The position numbers and the translations under genes are program-made. Below, in pieces: positions 16,115 to 24,258 of a stretch of 38,314 nucleotides of DNA. The notes below the pieces were generated by a model that saw nothing but the letters and a program-made list of their open reading frames with translations, did not search any database and was not told where the DNA came from. Source of the stretch: Burkholderiaceae bacterium (GTDB lineage Bacteria; Pseudomonadota; Gammaproteobacteria; Burkholderiales; Burkholderiaceae); contig JAGWNU010000011.1 in NCBI GenBank assembly GCA_028871175.1, forward strand, positions 1 through 38,314, written 5' to 3'. Within the stretch, counting starts at the first letter, position 1. Every line of letters starts with the position of its first letter.

Positions 16115-19100
16115 ATGCTGACGTCCATCATCGATTTTTCCGTACGCCTACGGGGCATCATCTTTGCCCTTGCCTGCCTGTTATTGGGCTACGGCATCTT
16201 CGCGCTGTATCAGACCAAGCTGGATGTGTTTCCGGAATTCGCGCCGCCACTGGTGACCGTGCAAACGGAAGCGCCCGGACTCTCGTCGGAACAGGTTGAA
16301 CAGTTGGTGACCCTGCGGGTCGAGAATGTCCTGGGGGGCTCCATTGGACTGGAGACCATGCGCTCCCAGTCGATACAAGGGGTCTCGGTTGTCGCCCTCG
16401 TATTCAGCGCGCAGACGGATATCCTGCGTGCCCGGCAATTGGTCGCGGAGCAACTCGCCACCCTGACCGGAGACCTGCCGGTGGGCGTTCGCACACCCAA
16501 GATGACGCCGCTGAGCTCGTCCACCAATATGGTGCTGGGCATCGGGCTCACGTCCAAGACGCGTTCGCTGATGGATTTGCGCAGCTTCGCGGAGTGGACG
16601 CTCAAACCACGATTGCTCGGCCGTGCCGGCGTCTCCGATGTCAGCATCTATGGTGGTGAAGTCAAACAGTATCAGGTGCAAGTCGACCCGCAGAAGCTCG
16701 TTCGCTTCGGCCTTTCCATCCATGACGTGGTCGGTGCCGCGCAGCGGGCGACCGGCATACGCGGCGCTGGTGTTTTGGATACCGCCAATCAGCGCATCGT
16801 GCTCAACACGATTGGCCAGTCCACGACAGCGGAGCAATTGGGGCAAGTCGTGCTTCTGCAAAAGAACGGTGCAGTGGTACGACTGGCGGACATTGGCAAA
16901 GTCGGGATAGGTCAGGAGGTTCCCACCAGCGGTGCTAACGTCCAAGGAAAGCGCGGTGTCGTCGTGATGGTGAGCAACCAGTACGGCGCCGATACCGTCT
17001 CGGTCACCCGCAACGTTGAGGAAGCGCTGGCCGCGCTTCGGCCGGTTCTGGAGGCCAACGATATCCAGCTCCAGCCAGACCTGTTCCGCCCGGCCAACTT
17101 TATCGTCGCATCCACAGACCACTTGCGCACAGCGCTGATGGTGGGGGCGGTGCTTGTGGTCGTGGTGCTGTTCCTGTTTCTGTTCAATGTCAGAACAGCC
17201 TTCATTTCCGCAACGGCGATTCCGCTGTCTTTGCTGGCTGCCATCATCGTGCTGCATCACTTTGGTGTGCCGCTGAACACCATGACGCTGGGCGGTCTCG
17301 CCATTGCGCTCGGCGAGGTGGTAGATGATGCCATCATCGACGTTGAGAACATCTACCGACGCCTGCATGAGAACCGGCTCAAAGGCAGCCCACTGTCGGC
17401 GCTCCGGGTCGTCATCGATGCCTCCACCGAAGTGCGCAGCGCGGTGATTTACGCCACCTTTACCGTGGCTGTCATTTTCCTGCCGGTGCTCACCTTGTCT
17501 GGCGTGGCCGGCAAGCTGTTTGCGCCGTTGGGCACGGCTTACATCCTGGCCATCATGTCCTCCCTTGCGGTGGCGCTGACGCTCACGCCGGCGCTGTGCT
17601 ACGCGCTGCTGACGCGGACGACCACCGAGGCCGAAGAGCCGCGAGTCTACCAATGGCTCAAAGCCCACTACGCGACCATGCTCACCCATGTGGAGCGACA
17701 TTGGGTCATGGTGATGGGCGGGTTCGTGAGCCTCGTATTGGTGGCGCTTGCGACCATTCCCTTTTATCACGTGGAGTTCTTGCCAGAGCTACGGGAAGGC
17801 CACTTCATCACGCATATGCAGGCGGCGCCCGGGACTTCGCTGCAAGAGTCCTTGCGCGTTGGTGAGCGTGTTAGCCATGCCTTGCTGGCCATCCCCAATG
17901 TCCGTACCGTCGCTCAGCGCGTGGGGCGCACCGCGCGTGGCGTGGATGTCTTCGGCCCACAATACAGCGAATTCGAGATTGACCTGAAGCCAGGGCTGGG
18001 CGCCGAAGCACAGGAGACCGTGTTGGCGAAGGTGCGCTCGGTGTTGAGCACATTCCCCGGGTTGACCTTCACGACACAGACTTTCCTGACCGAGCGCGTT
18101 CAGGAAACGATTTCTGGATACACGGCTCCCGTCATCGTCAACGTGTTTGGCCCAGTCCTGGATGTGCTGGACAGCCTGGCGCGACAGGTCTCGGCAACGC
18201 TGAGCTCGGTCCCGGGCGCGTCGGGCGTCACGCTACCGGCGCCGCCGACGCTTCCTCAACTTTCCATTCGGCTGCGGCAAGACCAGTTGACGCGCTGGGG
18301 GTTTTCGCCGCTGGACGTGATGGAAACCATCCAGACCGCCTACCAAGGCGCCGAGGTCGCCCAGGTCTATGAGGCCAATGCGGTCTCCAATGTCGCCGTG
18401 ATACTCGCCAGCGAGGCTCGGCGAGGTCCCGCTCAGATTGGTGAGCTACCGTTGCGTAACGCAGACGGTCTCATCGTGCCGTTGAACCGCCTCGCGGACA
18501 TCGCTCAGACAGATGGTCGGTATCTCATCCAACATAGTGGCGGGCAGCGCTTGCAGACGGTGACTGCACAGGTCAACGGGCCATCCGTTGGCCAATTCGT
18601 GAGCGACGCGCAGCGGCGCATCGCCACGGAGATCAAACTGCCGAAGGGGTACTACGTCGCCTTCTCTGGCGAGGCAGAAGCCCAGGCCCGCGCGCAGCGG
18701 GACCTTGCGATGTATTTTGGCATCGCCGCTATCGTCATCTGTTTGCTGGTTTACCTCGCACTGCGCAGTTGGCGCGGCCTGCTGCTTGTGCTGACGAATC
18801 TGCCGTTCGCACTGGTTGGCGGCGCACTGACCGTCTTCGCGACCGGTGGGGTGCTGTCGCTGGGTTCCATGGTGGGCTTCGTCACGCTGTTCGGTATTAC
18901 GTTGCGCAACTCCATCATGCTTATCTCTCACTACAAACACCTGGTTCACGAGGAGGGACATCTCTGGACTCTGGAGACCGCAACGCTGGGTGCGAAAGAG
19001 CGGTTGGCGCCTATCCTGATGACCGCGCTGGTCACTGGGCTTGGCTTGTTGCCGTTGGCCTTGCAAAGCGGTGAGCCTGGCAATGAAGTAGAGGGGCCAA

Positions 19101-19204
19101 TGGCCGTGGTTATTCTGGGCGGCCTCGTGACTTCGACGGTATTGAACCTTCTGGTGCTGCCGACGCTAGCGCTGCGCTTTGGAAAATTCGGCCGGTCCTC
19201 TTGA
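16115..19204 (+). CDS. RND efflux pump, HME-like with unknown substrate
   Basis: A 1029-aa RND pump with 12 membrane segments and two periplasmic loops. The proton-relay helix TM4 reads GEVVDDAIIDVEN (~residue 400), unlike DFGxxVDGAVVMVEN of CzcA-type or [13 protein letters not shown] of CusA-type pumps. Of the three CusA metal-path methionines only the first has a counterpart (FITHM, ~568); the others are replaced by EFEID and ERVQE. I therefore infer that it does not use the CusA Cu/Ag route; a divalent cation or another toxic compound is possible. It forms one operon with the adaptor and outer-membrane factor and probably answers to the divergent two-component system. Confidence 0.93.
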   Translation: MLTSIIDFSVRLRGIIFALACLLLGYGIFALYQTKLDVFPEFAPPLVTVQTEAPGLSSEQVEQLVTLRVENVLGGSIGLETMRSQSIQGVSVVALVFSAQTDILRARQLVAEQLATLTGDLPVGVRTPKMTPLSSSTNMVLGIGLTSKTRSLMDLRSFAEWTLKPRLLGRAGVSDVSIYGGEVKQYQVQVDPQKLVRFGLSIHDVVGAAQRATGIRGAGVLDTANQRIVLNTIGQSTTAEQLGQVVLLQKNGAVVRLADIGKVGIGQEVPTSGANVQGKRGVVVMVSNQYGADTVSVTRNVEEALAALRPVLEANDIQLQPDLFRPANFIVASTDHLRTALMVGAVLVVVVLFLFLFNVRTAFISATAIPLSLLAAIIVLHHFGVPLNTMTLGGLAIALGEVVDDAIIDVENIYRRLHENRLKGSPLSALRVVIDASTEVRSAVIYATFTVAVIFLPVLTLSGVAGKLFAPLGTAYILAIMSSLAVALTLTPALCYALLTRTTTEAEEPRVYQWLKAHYATMLTHVERHWVMVMGGFVSLVLVALATIPFYHVEFLPELREGHFITHMQAAPGTSLQESLRVGERVSHALLAIPNVRTVAQRVGRTARGVDVFGPQYSEFEIDLKPGLGAEAQETVLAKVRSVLSTFPGLTFTTQTFLTERVQETISGYTAPVIVNVFGPVLDVLDSLARQVSATLSSVPGASGVTLPAPPTLPQLSIRLRQDQLTRWGFSPLDVMETIQTAYQGAEVAQVYEANAVSNVAVILASEARRGPAQIGELPLRNADGLIVPLNRLADIAQTDGRYLIQHSGGQRLQTVTAQVNGPSVGQFVSDAQRRIATEIKLPKGYYVAFSGEAEAQARAQRDLAMYFGIAAIVICLLVYLALRSWRGLLLVLTNLPFALVGGALTVFATGGVLSLGSMVGFVTLFGITLRNSIMLISHYKHLVHEEGHLWTLETATLGAKERLAPILMTALVTGLGLLPLALQSGEPGNEVEGPMAVVILGGLVTSTVLNLLVLPTLALRFGKFGRSS

Positions 19205-19257
19205 AGCGGCGCCTTGGCAGATGAAGAGGACAAGTGCTTGGCCGATATTCACCCTAA

Positions 19258-19289
19258 GCGCCTTTTTTGCAGTGTGGCAAATAAGGCGC
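19258..19289 (+). terminator. Hairpin after the RND operon
   Basis: Arms GCGCCTTTTTTGC and GCAAATAAGGCGC pair at 12 of 13 positions around a six-base loop, 54 bp after the RND stop codon. There is no following T-run, so it may be a processing/stability hairpin or a repeat instead of a classic terminator. Confidence 0.5.
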
Positions 19290-19357
19290 CAGGTGCTGCG
19301 CGATCGGTAAGAGTGCACGCCACCCAAGAGCGATTTCCATTCAGAATCATTGGCTTA

Positions 19358-19401
19358 TAGAGGATGTGGCGGATTTTTTTGGAATCCCGGCCAACCCTCT
19401 A
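19358..19401. repeat. Long imperfect palindrome, copy 2
   Basis: TAGAGGATGTGGCGGATT faces AATCCCGGCCAACCCTCTA across a short T-rich centre. The right arm matches the right arm of the 2796-2860 palindrome at about 22 of 26 bases (AATCCCGGCC shared). The two copies bracket the lead and RND modules. Confidence 0.65.
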
Positions 19402-19501
19402 CCAGGGCAACCGACGCATTTCTTCAGAAGGGCCCAGTACACTTGCGGCTGAGCACACCAAAGATCACTTGGCGCGTTGCGCGTCGACAGAGGAGCACGG
19501 C

Positions 19502-20515
19502 ATGGGGCTGTTTTCAAAGCTCTTGAACGCACTGGGGCGCCCGCAAACGCCGGCATCTGTGCCAGAGGTCTCGGCCGCGCCTCGCACTATCCGGAACGTC
19601 CATCTGCGCAAAGACTGGCTCACGTTGAGCCAACCGCAGTTTTTTGGGCAGGCATATCGCTCGCCCAACCAGCATTGGGTGGTTGGGTGCAGCGACTCTG
19701 ACGGCAACGGTACTGGTGGTTTCCGCCAAAGCGGAAACGGTCGGGTGGTACTGGTCGATCCGGATGCCGATCAAGTGCTCCACGAATTGACTTGTTTTGC
19801 ACGCCCGACAAAAGCAGCCGTCGCCGACACCGGGCGCTACGTCATCCATGACTGCGGTTTCGGATCAGCCTTGCAAGGCGACGTGGTCGCCGTGGATACC
19901 GATGGACGCGAACGCTATCGCCGACACTACAGCGCCAACATCTTCAATATCGGGCTCTCCAGATGCGGGCGCTTCGCCGCTATCCAAACTGCAAACGCCC
20001 CTAGTGATGATGGCAACGTACTGGAGGTTCTCGATCTCGAGCACGGTCGCATCGTGTTTTCTGTGGCGCCGGAAAGCGGATGGGCTGACCAATACTCGTT
20101 CGAAGTGGATGCCGCAGGGAACCTGAAGTCGATCGGCGTCGACCACCGAGGACTCGGCCGCTTTCACTATTCCGCGACTGGTGAGTTCCAAGACGCGCAG
20201 GCATTGCAAGCGGCTCGGCTCGACAAGGGGGACTACAGCACGAAGCTGATGGCTGCCCGCGATCTGCTGCGAACTGACGCAACGGCAGACGCTGCCAGAA
20301 AGGCCTTGAGCACTGCAGATGCGGCGCTGGCCCAAGGTGCCCAAGACCGGCCCGACTGGACCGCAGTCGCGCATCGCGTGCGTGGTGAAGCTTACGATCT
20401 TTTGGGTCAACTGCCGGAGGCGTTGGCCGCGTACGAGTTGGCCTTATCTCAAAATCCGAAGATCGGCGTTCAAAGGCGGGCAAGTGCGCTGCGAAAAAAG
20501 TTGGGCGGCACTTGA
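19502..20515 (+). CDS. Beta-propeller-like protein with C-terminal TPR
   Basis: A 337-aa soluble protein without signal peptide. Residues ~30-230 consist of beta-rich repeats with turn motifs such as VVLVDPDADQVLHEL, VVAVDTDGRERYRR, LEVLDLEHGRIVF and FEVDAAGNLKSIGVD, which suggest a WD40/PQQ-like propeller. Residues ~250-335 are helical, ending in a TPR-like pair (AHRVRGEAYDLLGQLPEALA). Such proteins usually mount complexes; no enzyme motif is visible. ATG 19502 has a good ribosome site (AGAGGAG). It stands alone between the RND module and the cus operon and its role in metal resistance is unknown. Confidence 0.75.
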   Translation: MGLFSKLLNALGRPQTPASVPEVSAAPRTIRNVHLRKDWLTLSQPQFFGQAYRSPNQHWVVGCSDSDGNGTGGFRQSGNGRVVLVDPDADQVLHELTCFARPTKAAVADTGRYVIHDCGFGSALQGDVVAVDTDGRERYRRHYSANIFNIGLSRCGRFAAIQTANAPSDDGNVLEVLDLEHGRIVFSVAPESGWADQYSFEVDAAGNLKSIGVDHRGLGRFHYSATGEFQDAQALQAARLDKGDYSTKLMAARDLLRTDATADAARKALSTADAALAQGAQDRPDWTAVAHRVRGEAYDLLGQLPEALAAYELALSQNPKIGVQRRASALRKKLGGT

Positions 20516-20567
20516 GTCATCACAGAGTTGGCACCGTACCGCTGCTCCACACCCAGTTCGGGAGCGC

Positions 20568-20762
20568 TCAGGGTTGTTGATGCTCGTCGCCGCGACCCAG
20601 CCCACTCGCTTCGGCCGAATGCACGTCGCCGGCTTGGCGTTCGCTATAGACCGGCTTGATCCCGCGGGTTTCAAGTCCGCGCACAGCCTTCTCAATCGCT
20701 GCATTGCAGCGCCGAAGGAATTCAGCACCTTTCATGAATTGCCCAAGCTTGTCCGCTGGCAC
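20568..20762 (-). CDS. Unrecognised 64-aa protein
   Basis: A short frame starting at GTG 20762 with AAAGGAG six bases ahead, which is why I accept it. The product (MPADKLGQFMKGAEFLRRCN, then AAIEKAVRGLETRGIKPVY and a polar tail) is a plausible small helical protein with one Cys and no signal. It is antisense to the gap between the propeller gene and the cus operon. No family is recognised; a start at the inner Met (20735) is possible. Confidence 0.5.
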   Translation of the reverse strand: MPADKLGQFMKGAEFLRRCNAAIEKAVRGLETRGIKPVYSERQAGDVHSAEASGLGRGDEHQQP

Positions 20763-20936
20763 GGCGTGCTCCTTTCTTCCGGATAGGGCAATAGTACGCC
20801 TTGTGTTCAGAGCCGCAGCGTCGCTGGCGGCGCGGTGAACGCCTCGCGCCCAATGGCGCGCCCCCAATCACCGCGGCCGAGTGCCTTTCCAGCAAGACGC
20901 TGCTACCATTTCGCTACCTACAAGACCCAATCACAC

Positions 20937-21347
20937 GTGCGCGCGCTATCGCGCCGGCTCTGGCTGGCCTGCTTCCTCGCTCTGACTTTTCTGACCGTAC
21001 AACTGGCCGCGGCTGCGTACGCCTGCGCGGGTGAGCGTTTTGCGGTCGGTCAGTCCGCTGAAATGCCCGAGATGGCCGGTATGACGGAGTCCTGTCCAGA
21101 GATGGCGCAGAGCCCTTCGAAGGACACCGGGCAACACGACGGCCTCTGCCTGGAGCATTGCCAGGCAAACCACAAGAGCGCCGACCACGTTGCGCCACAG
21201 ATTCCAGCTTTCCTGCCGGTACTTGTTCGCATGGTCGAGCCGACCCCGGTGGCCATTGCGGTACCCCAAGCGTTGGCCCAGGGCGATGCCGTTGCGCGCG
21301 CCCCGCCACCGCCGTTCTCCATCCTCCACTGCTGTTTCCGAACGTAG
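20937..21347 (+). CDS. cusD: CusD-like small exported protein
   Basis: A 136-aa frame: basic start, a hydrophobic signal (LWLACFLALTFLTVQLAAAAYA), then a Met/His/Cys-rich stretch (EMPEMAGMTESCPEM, DGLCLEHCQANH) that could bind Cu/Ag. The tail ends RAPPPPFSILHCCFRT, as in small proteins that precede metal-efflux operons. Position ahead of cusC matches cusD of C. metallidurans cusDCBAF. The start is uncertain: GTG 20937 gives a normal signal peptide but has no strong ribosome site; the frame stays open to 20835. No regulator gene (cusRS) is next to it. Confidence 0.6.
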   Translation: MRALSRRLWLACFLALTFLTVQLAAAAYACAGERFAVGQSAEMPEMAGMTESCPEMAQSPSKDTGQHDGLCLEHCQANHKSADHVAPQIPAFLPVLVRMVEPTPVAIAVPQALAQGDAVARAPPPPFSILHCCFRT

Positions 21348-21371
21348 CCTCCGAAGCAACGCGTCTCTTGT

Positions 21372-21395
21372 GCTTTGCCGCTTAAGCGGCAAGGC
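21372..21395. promoter_or_regulatory. Perfect palindrome between cusD and cusC
   Basis: TTGCCGCTT/AAGCGGCAA is an 18-bp perfect palindrome (21375-21392), extendable by three weaker pairs. It lies 24 bp ahead of the cusC ribosome site and may tune read-through or mRNA stability between cusD and the pump genes, or act as an operator. Confidence 0.5.
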
Positions 21396-21418
21396 GTTCG
21401 TTGCTTTTCGGAGGTTTT

Positions 21419-22726
21419 ATGCATTTGCGTTTTCCCCCGCGCGGTGGGCGTCTGCTTGCGCTCGTCGCCGCGCTGGCCGTCGGCAGCCAGTTGGCATTCG
21501 GCCAGCCTGCCGGTGATGCCCTCTCGTTGCAGGAGGCGGTCGGCCTGGCGTCGGCTCGCTCCGCCGACGCGGAGACGTCTCGCGCGTCCATCCAGGCGGC
21601 CCGCGAGATGGCCGTTTCTGCGGGCCAGTTGCCCGATCCCGTTCTCAAGCTGGGCGTCAACAACGTCCCGCTCAACAAGTCCGATCAGTTCTCGCTCACC
21701 CGGGATTTCATGACGATGCGCTCGATCAGCGTGATGCAGGAATTTACGCGATCGGACAAACGCCACGCCAAGGCAGCCCGCTTCGAGGCAGAAGCAACGG
21801 CCGCGGAAGCGCAGCGCGCCGTCGCCCTGGCCAATGTTCAGCGCAGCGTCGTTGCCGCTTGGCTGGACCGCTGGTATGCCGAGCAGACCGACGCTCTGCT
21901 GGGACACCACGGGCAGCCGCTCGAGCTGGCCCGCCAAGCTGCGATGGCCGCCTATCGGAGCGGACGGGGTACGCGTGCCGATGTGCTGGCCGCAGACATG
22001 GAAGTCCAGAAACTGCGGGACCGCCAGGATGAGAACCGTGCCGCAATCGAGATGGCGACGGTAAGCCTGGAACGCTGGATCGGACCGGCTGCCCGTCGGC
22101 CGCTGGGTGACCACCCGCCATTGGAGGTGCCCCAGACTGCGCAGCGGCTCGCGGCGGATGCATTCGATACCGTGCCCGAAGTTGCGGCAGCCCAACGCGA
22201 TGTGGCGCTGGCGGAAACGGAAATCCGTGCCGCAGCCGAAGCCAAGAAACCGGACGTGACGGTCGAGCTGATGTACAGCCAGCGCGGCTCCGCCTACTCC
22301 AACATGGGCTCGCTCAATGTCAGCTTCCCCTTGCCCTGGGATCAGGCCAACCGCCAGGACCGCGAAGTGGCCGCCAAGCTGGCGCAGGCGCAGGAAGCCC
22401 GCGCCAAGTCGGAAATCCTCCGGCGCAATACCCAGGCAATGGTCGCGGCGAAGCTCGCCGAGCTGCGGCGCAATCTGCAACGCCTCAAGCGCTACGACGA
22501 GACAACGCTGCCGCTGGCCAACGCCCAGGCGGATGCTGCGCTCACTGCGTATCGGGCCAACACGGGAACGCTCTCGGCTGTCGCCGAAGCCAATCACCGC
22601 GCGATCGACGCCACACAAGAGCGCCTGGCGCTGGAAGCCAAGACCGCCAAGCTGTGGGCCGACCTGGCTTTCCTGGTGCCAATGCCTACTGCGCAAACTG
22701 AAACGGCGATGGGGAGCCACCAATGA
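21419..22726 (+). CDS. cusC: CusC-type outer-membrane factor
   Basis: A 435-aa TolC-family protein with a signal peptide (LLALVAALAVGSQLAFGQ) but no lipobox Cys, and two repeats of long helices. The D-F-M-T-M-R-S stretch and a Met-rich N-terminal half are compatible with Cu/Ag export. ATG 21419 follows GGAGG. It overlaps cusB by four bases (ATGA), as do all genes of this operon, so translation is coupled. It would form the outer-membrane duct of the CusCBA pump. Confidence 0.9.
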   Translation: MHLRFPPRGGRLLALVAALAVGSQLAFGQPAGDALSLQEAVGLASARSADAETSRASIQAAREMAVSAGQLPDPVLKLGVNNVPLNKSDQFSLTRDFMTMRSISVMQEFTRSDKRHAKAARFEAEATAAEAQRAVALANVQRSVVAAWLDRWYAEQTDALLGHHGQPLELARQAAMAAYRSGRGTRADVLAADMEVQKLRDRQDENRAAIEMATVSLERWIGPAARRPLGDHPPLEVPQTAQRLAADAFDTVPEVAAAQRDVALAETEIRAAAEAKKPDVTVELMYSQRGSAYSNMGSLNVSFPLPWDQANRQDREVAAKLAQAQEARAKSEILRRNTQAMVAAKLAELRRNLQRLKRYDETTLPLANAQADAALTAYRANTGTLSAVAEANHRAIDATQERLALEAKTAKLWADLAFLVPMPTAQTETAMGSHQ

Positions 22727-24258
22727 AGAAGAACATCATCGCGACCGCTGCGATTGCTTTGCTGCTCGGCGCAGCAGCCTACAGCGGCTACCGTATTGGC
22801 ATGCAGCGCGGCGCGCAGTCCATGCCGGCCGCCACTTCCACGCCAGGCGCGACGGGCCTCAAAGCCGGTGACATCGACCCGCAGACCGGCAAGAAGGTGC
22901 TGTACTGGCACGACCCGATGGTGCCCGCCCAGCGATTCGACAAGCCGGGCAAATCCCCCTTCATGGACATGCAATTGGTGCCCGTCTACGCGGAGGGAGA
23001 TAGCGGTGCCAGCGGCATCACGGTCGATAGCCGTGTCGCGCAAAACCTGGGCATCCGCACCGCTGAGGTCAAGCCCGGCCGGTTGAGCGCGGTGCTGGAA
23101 GCGCCCGGCAATATCGCCATCGACGAGCGCAGTGTGCAAGTGATCCAGGCGCGCACGAGCGCCTTCGTTCAGCACGTCGCGGTCCGGGCGACCCTCGACC
23201 CGGTGCGGCGCGGGCAGGCACTGGTGACGCTGTATTCGCCGGACTGGGTGGCGGCTCAGGAAGAGTATCTGGCCGTGTCGCACCAGTCGGCGCACGGCCA
23301 AGCCGATCTCGCCAGTGCGGCCAAGGCGCGCATGCTGCAGGCTGGCATGACACCGGGTCAGGTCAGCGCCGTCGAGGCCTCCGGCCGGCTGCCGCCCAGC
23401 GTGGGCATTGCGAGCCCCATCGATGGCATCGTGACCGAGGTCGCGGTGCGGGACGGGATGACCGTCTCTCCAGGCATGACGCTGTTCCGCCTGGCCGACT
23501 TGGGCCAGGTCTGGGTGGTCGCCGAGGTGCCGGAAGGCCAGGCTCGCACCATCTCGCCTGGTCTGGCGGTCAAGGTGTTGCCGACCGGGGCGAACGAGCC
23601 ACTGGTCGGCAAGGTCGATACCGTGTTGCCCGACGTCAACCCGGCAACGCGGACCATCAAGGTGCGCATCGTCTTGCCCAACAAGGGACGGCACCTGTTG
23701 CCAGGCATGTTTGCCACGGTCCGCTTCGACAGTGGTGCGCAGCAGGACGTGCTGACTATCCCATCGGAGGCCGTCATCCGTACCGGTCAGCGCAGCCTTG
23801 TGATGGTCGACGGCGGCCAGGCAGGCTTTGTGCCGACCGCGATCAAGACCGGGCGCGAGGCCGGCGGCATGGTCGAGGTCCTGGCGGGCCTGCAGGCGGG
23901 TCAGAAGGTGGTGACCTCCGGCCAGTTCCTGATCGACTCGGAAGCCAGCCTACGCGGTACGGCCGAGCGCATGACGGCACCGGCCGCAGCCTCTGCACCG
24001 GCTGCAGCCACCACTGACCATGAAGGCGTCGGCCGCATCGAGGCGGTCACGGGAGAAGGCCTGACGATCTCCCACGGTCCGATCCCGTCGATCCAGTGGG
24101 GTGCCATGACGATGGACTTCGCCGCGCCACCCACGGGTCTGCAAAAAAACCTGAAGCCGGGCGACCGGATTCGGTTCCGCTTCCACCTGGACAAGGACGG
24201 CATGGCGGTCCTGTCCTCGGTAGAACCGGTCACCGACGGGTTGGGAGGTAAGCCATGA
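22723..24258 (+). CDS. cusB: CusB/SilB adaptor with CusF-like C-terminal domain
   Basis: A 511-aa periplasmic adaptor. After a membrane anchor comes a heavy-metal-binding segment ([18 protein letters not shown], then [11 protein letters not shown], residues ~63-87). Lipoyl/barrel/hairpin domains follow. Residues ~425-505 are an extra copper-chaperone domain like CusF, with ligands in [17 protein letters not shown] (His, Trp, two Met). Such a tail is known from SilB of C. metallidurans. It passes Cu(I)/Ag(I) to CusA. Overlaps by four bases with both neighbours. Confidence 0.93.
   Translation: MKKNIIATAAIALLLGAAAYSGYRIGMQRGAQSMPAATSTPGATGLKAGDIDPQTGKKVLYWHDPMVPAQRFDKPGKSPFMDMQLVPVYAEGDSGASGITVDSRVAQNLGIRTAEVKPGRLSAVLEAPGNIAIDERSVQVIQARTSAFVQHVAVRATLDPVRRGQALVTLYSPDWVAAQEEYLAVSHQSAHGQADLASAAKARMLQAGMTPGQVSAVEASGRLPPSVGIASPIDGIVTEVAVRDGMTVSPGMTLFRLADLGQVWVVAEVPEGQARTISPGLAVKVLPTGANEPLVGKVDTVLPDVNPATRTIKVRIVLPNKGRHLLPGMFATVRFDSGAQQDVLTIPSEAVIRTGQRSLVMVDGGQAGFVPTAIKTGREAGGMVEVLAGLQAGQKVVTSGQFLIDSEASLRGTAERMTAPAAASAPAAATTDHEGVGRIEAVTGEGLTISHGPIPSIQWGAMTMDFAAPPTGLQKNLKPGDRIRFRFHLDKDGMAVLSSVEPVTDGLGGKP

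Noticed and set aside
21050-22723. 557-aa open frame opposite cusC
   Set aside because: Antisense shadow; composition skewed, no motif, and it runs through the cusD-cusC palindrome.
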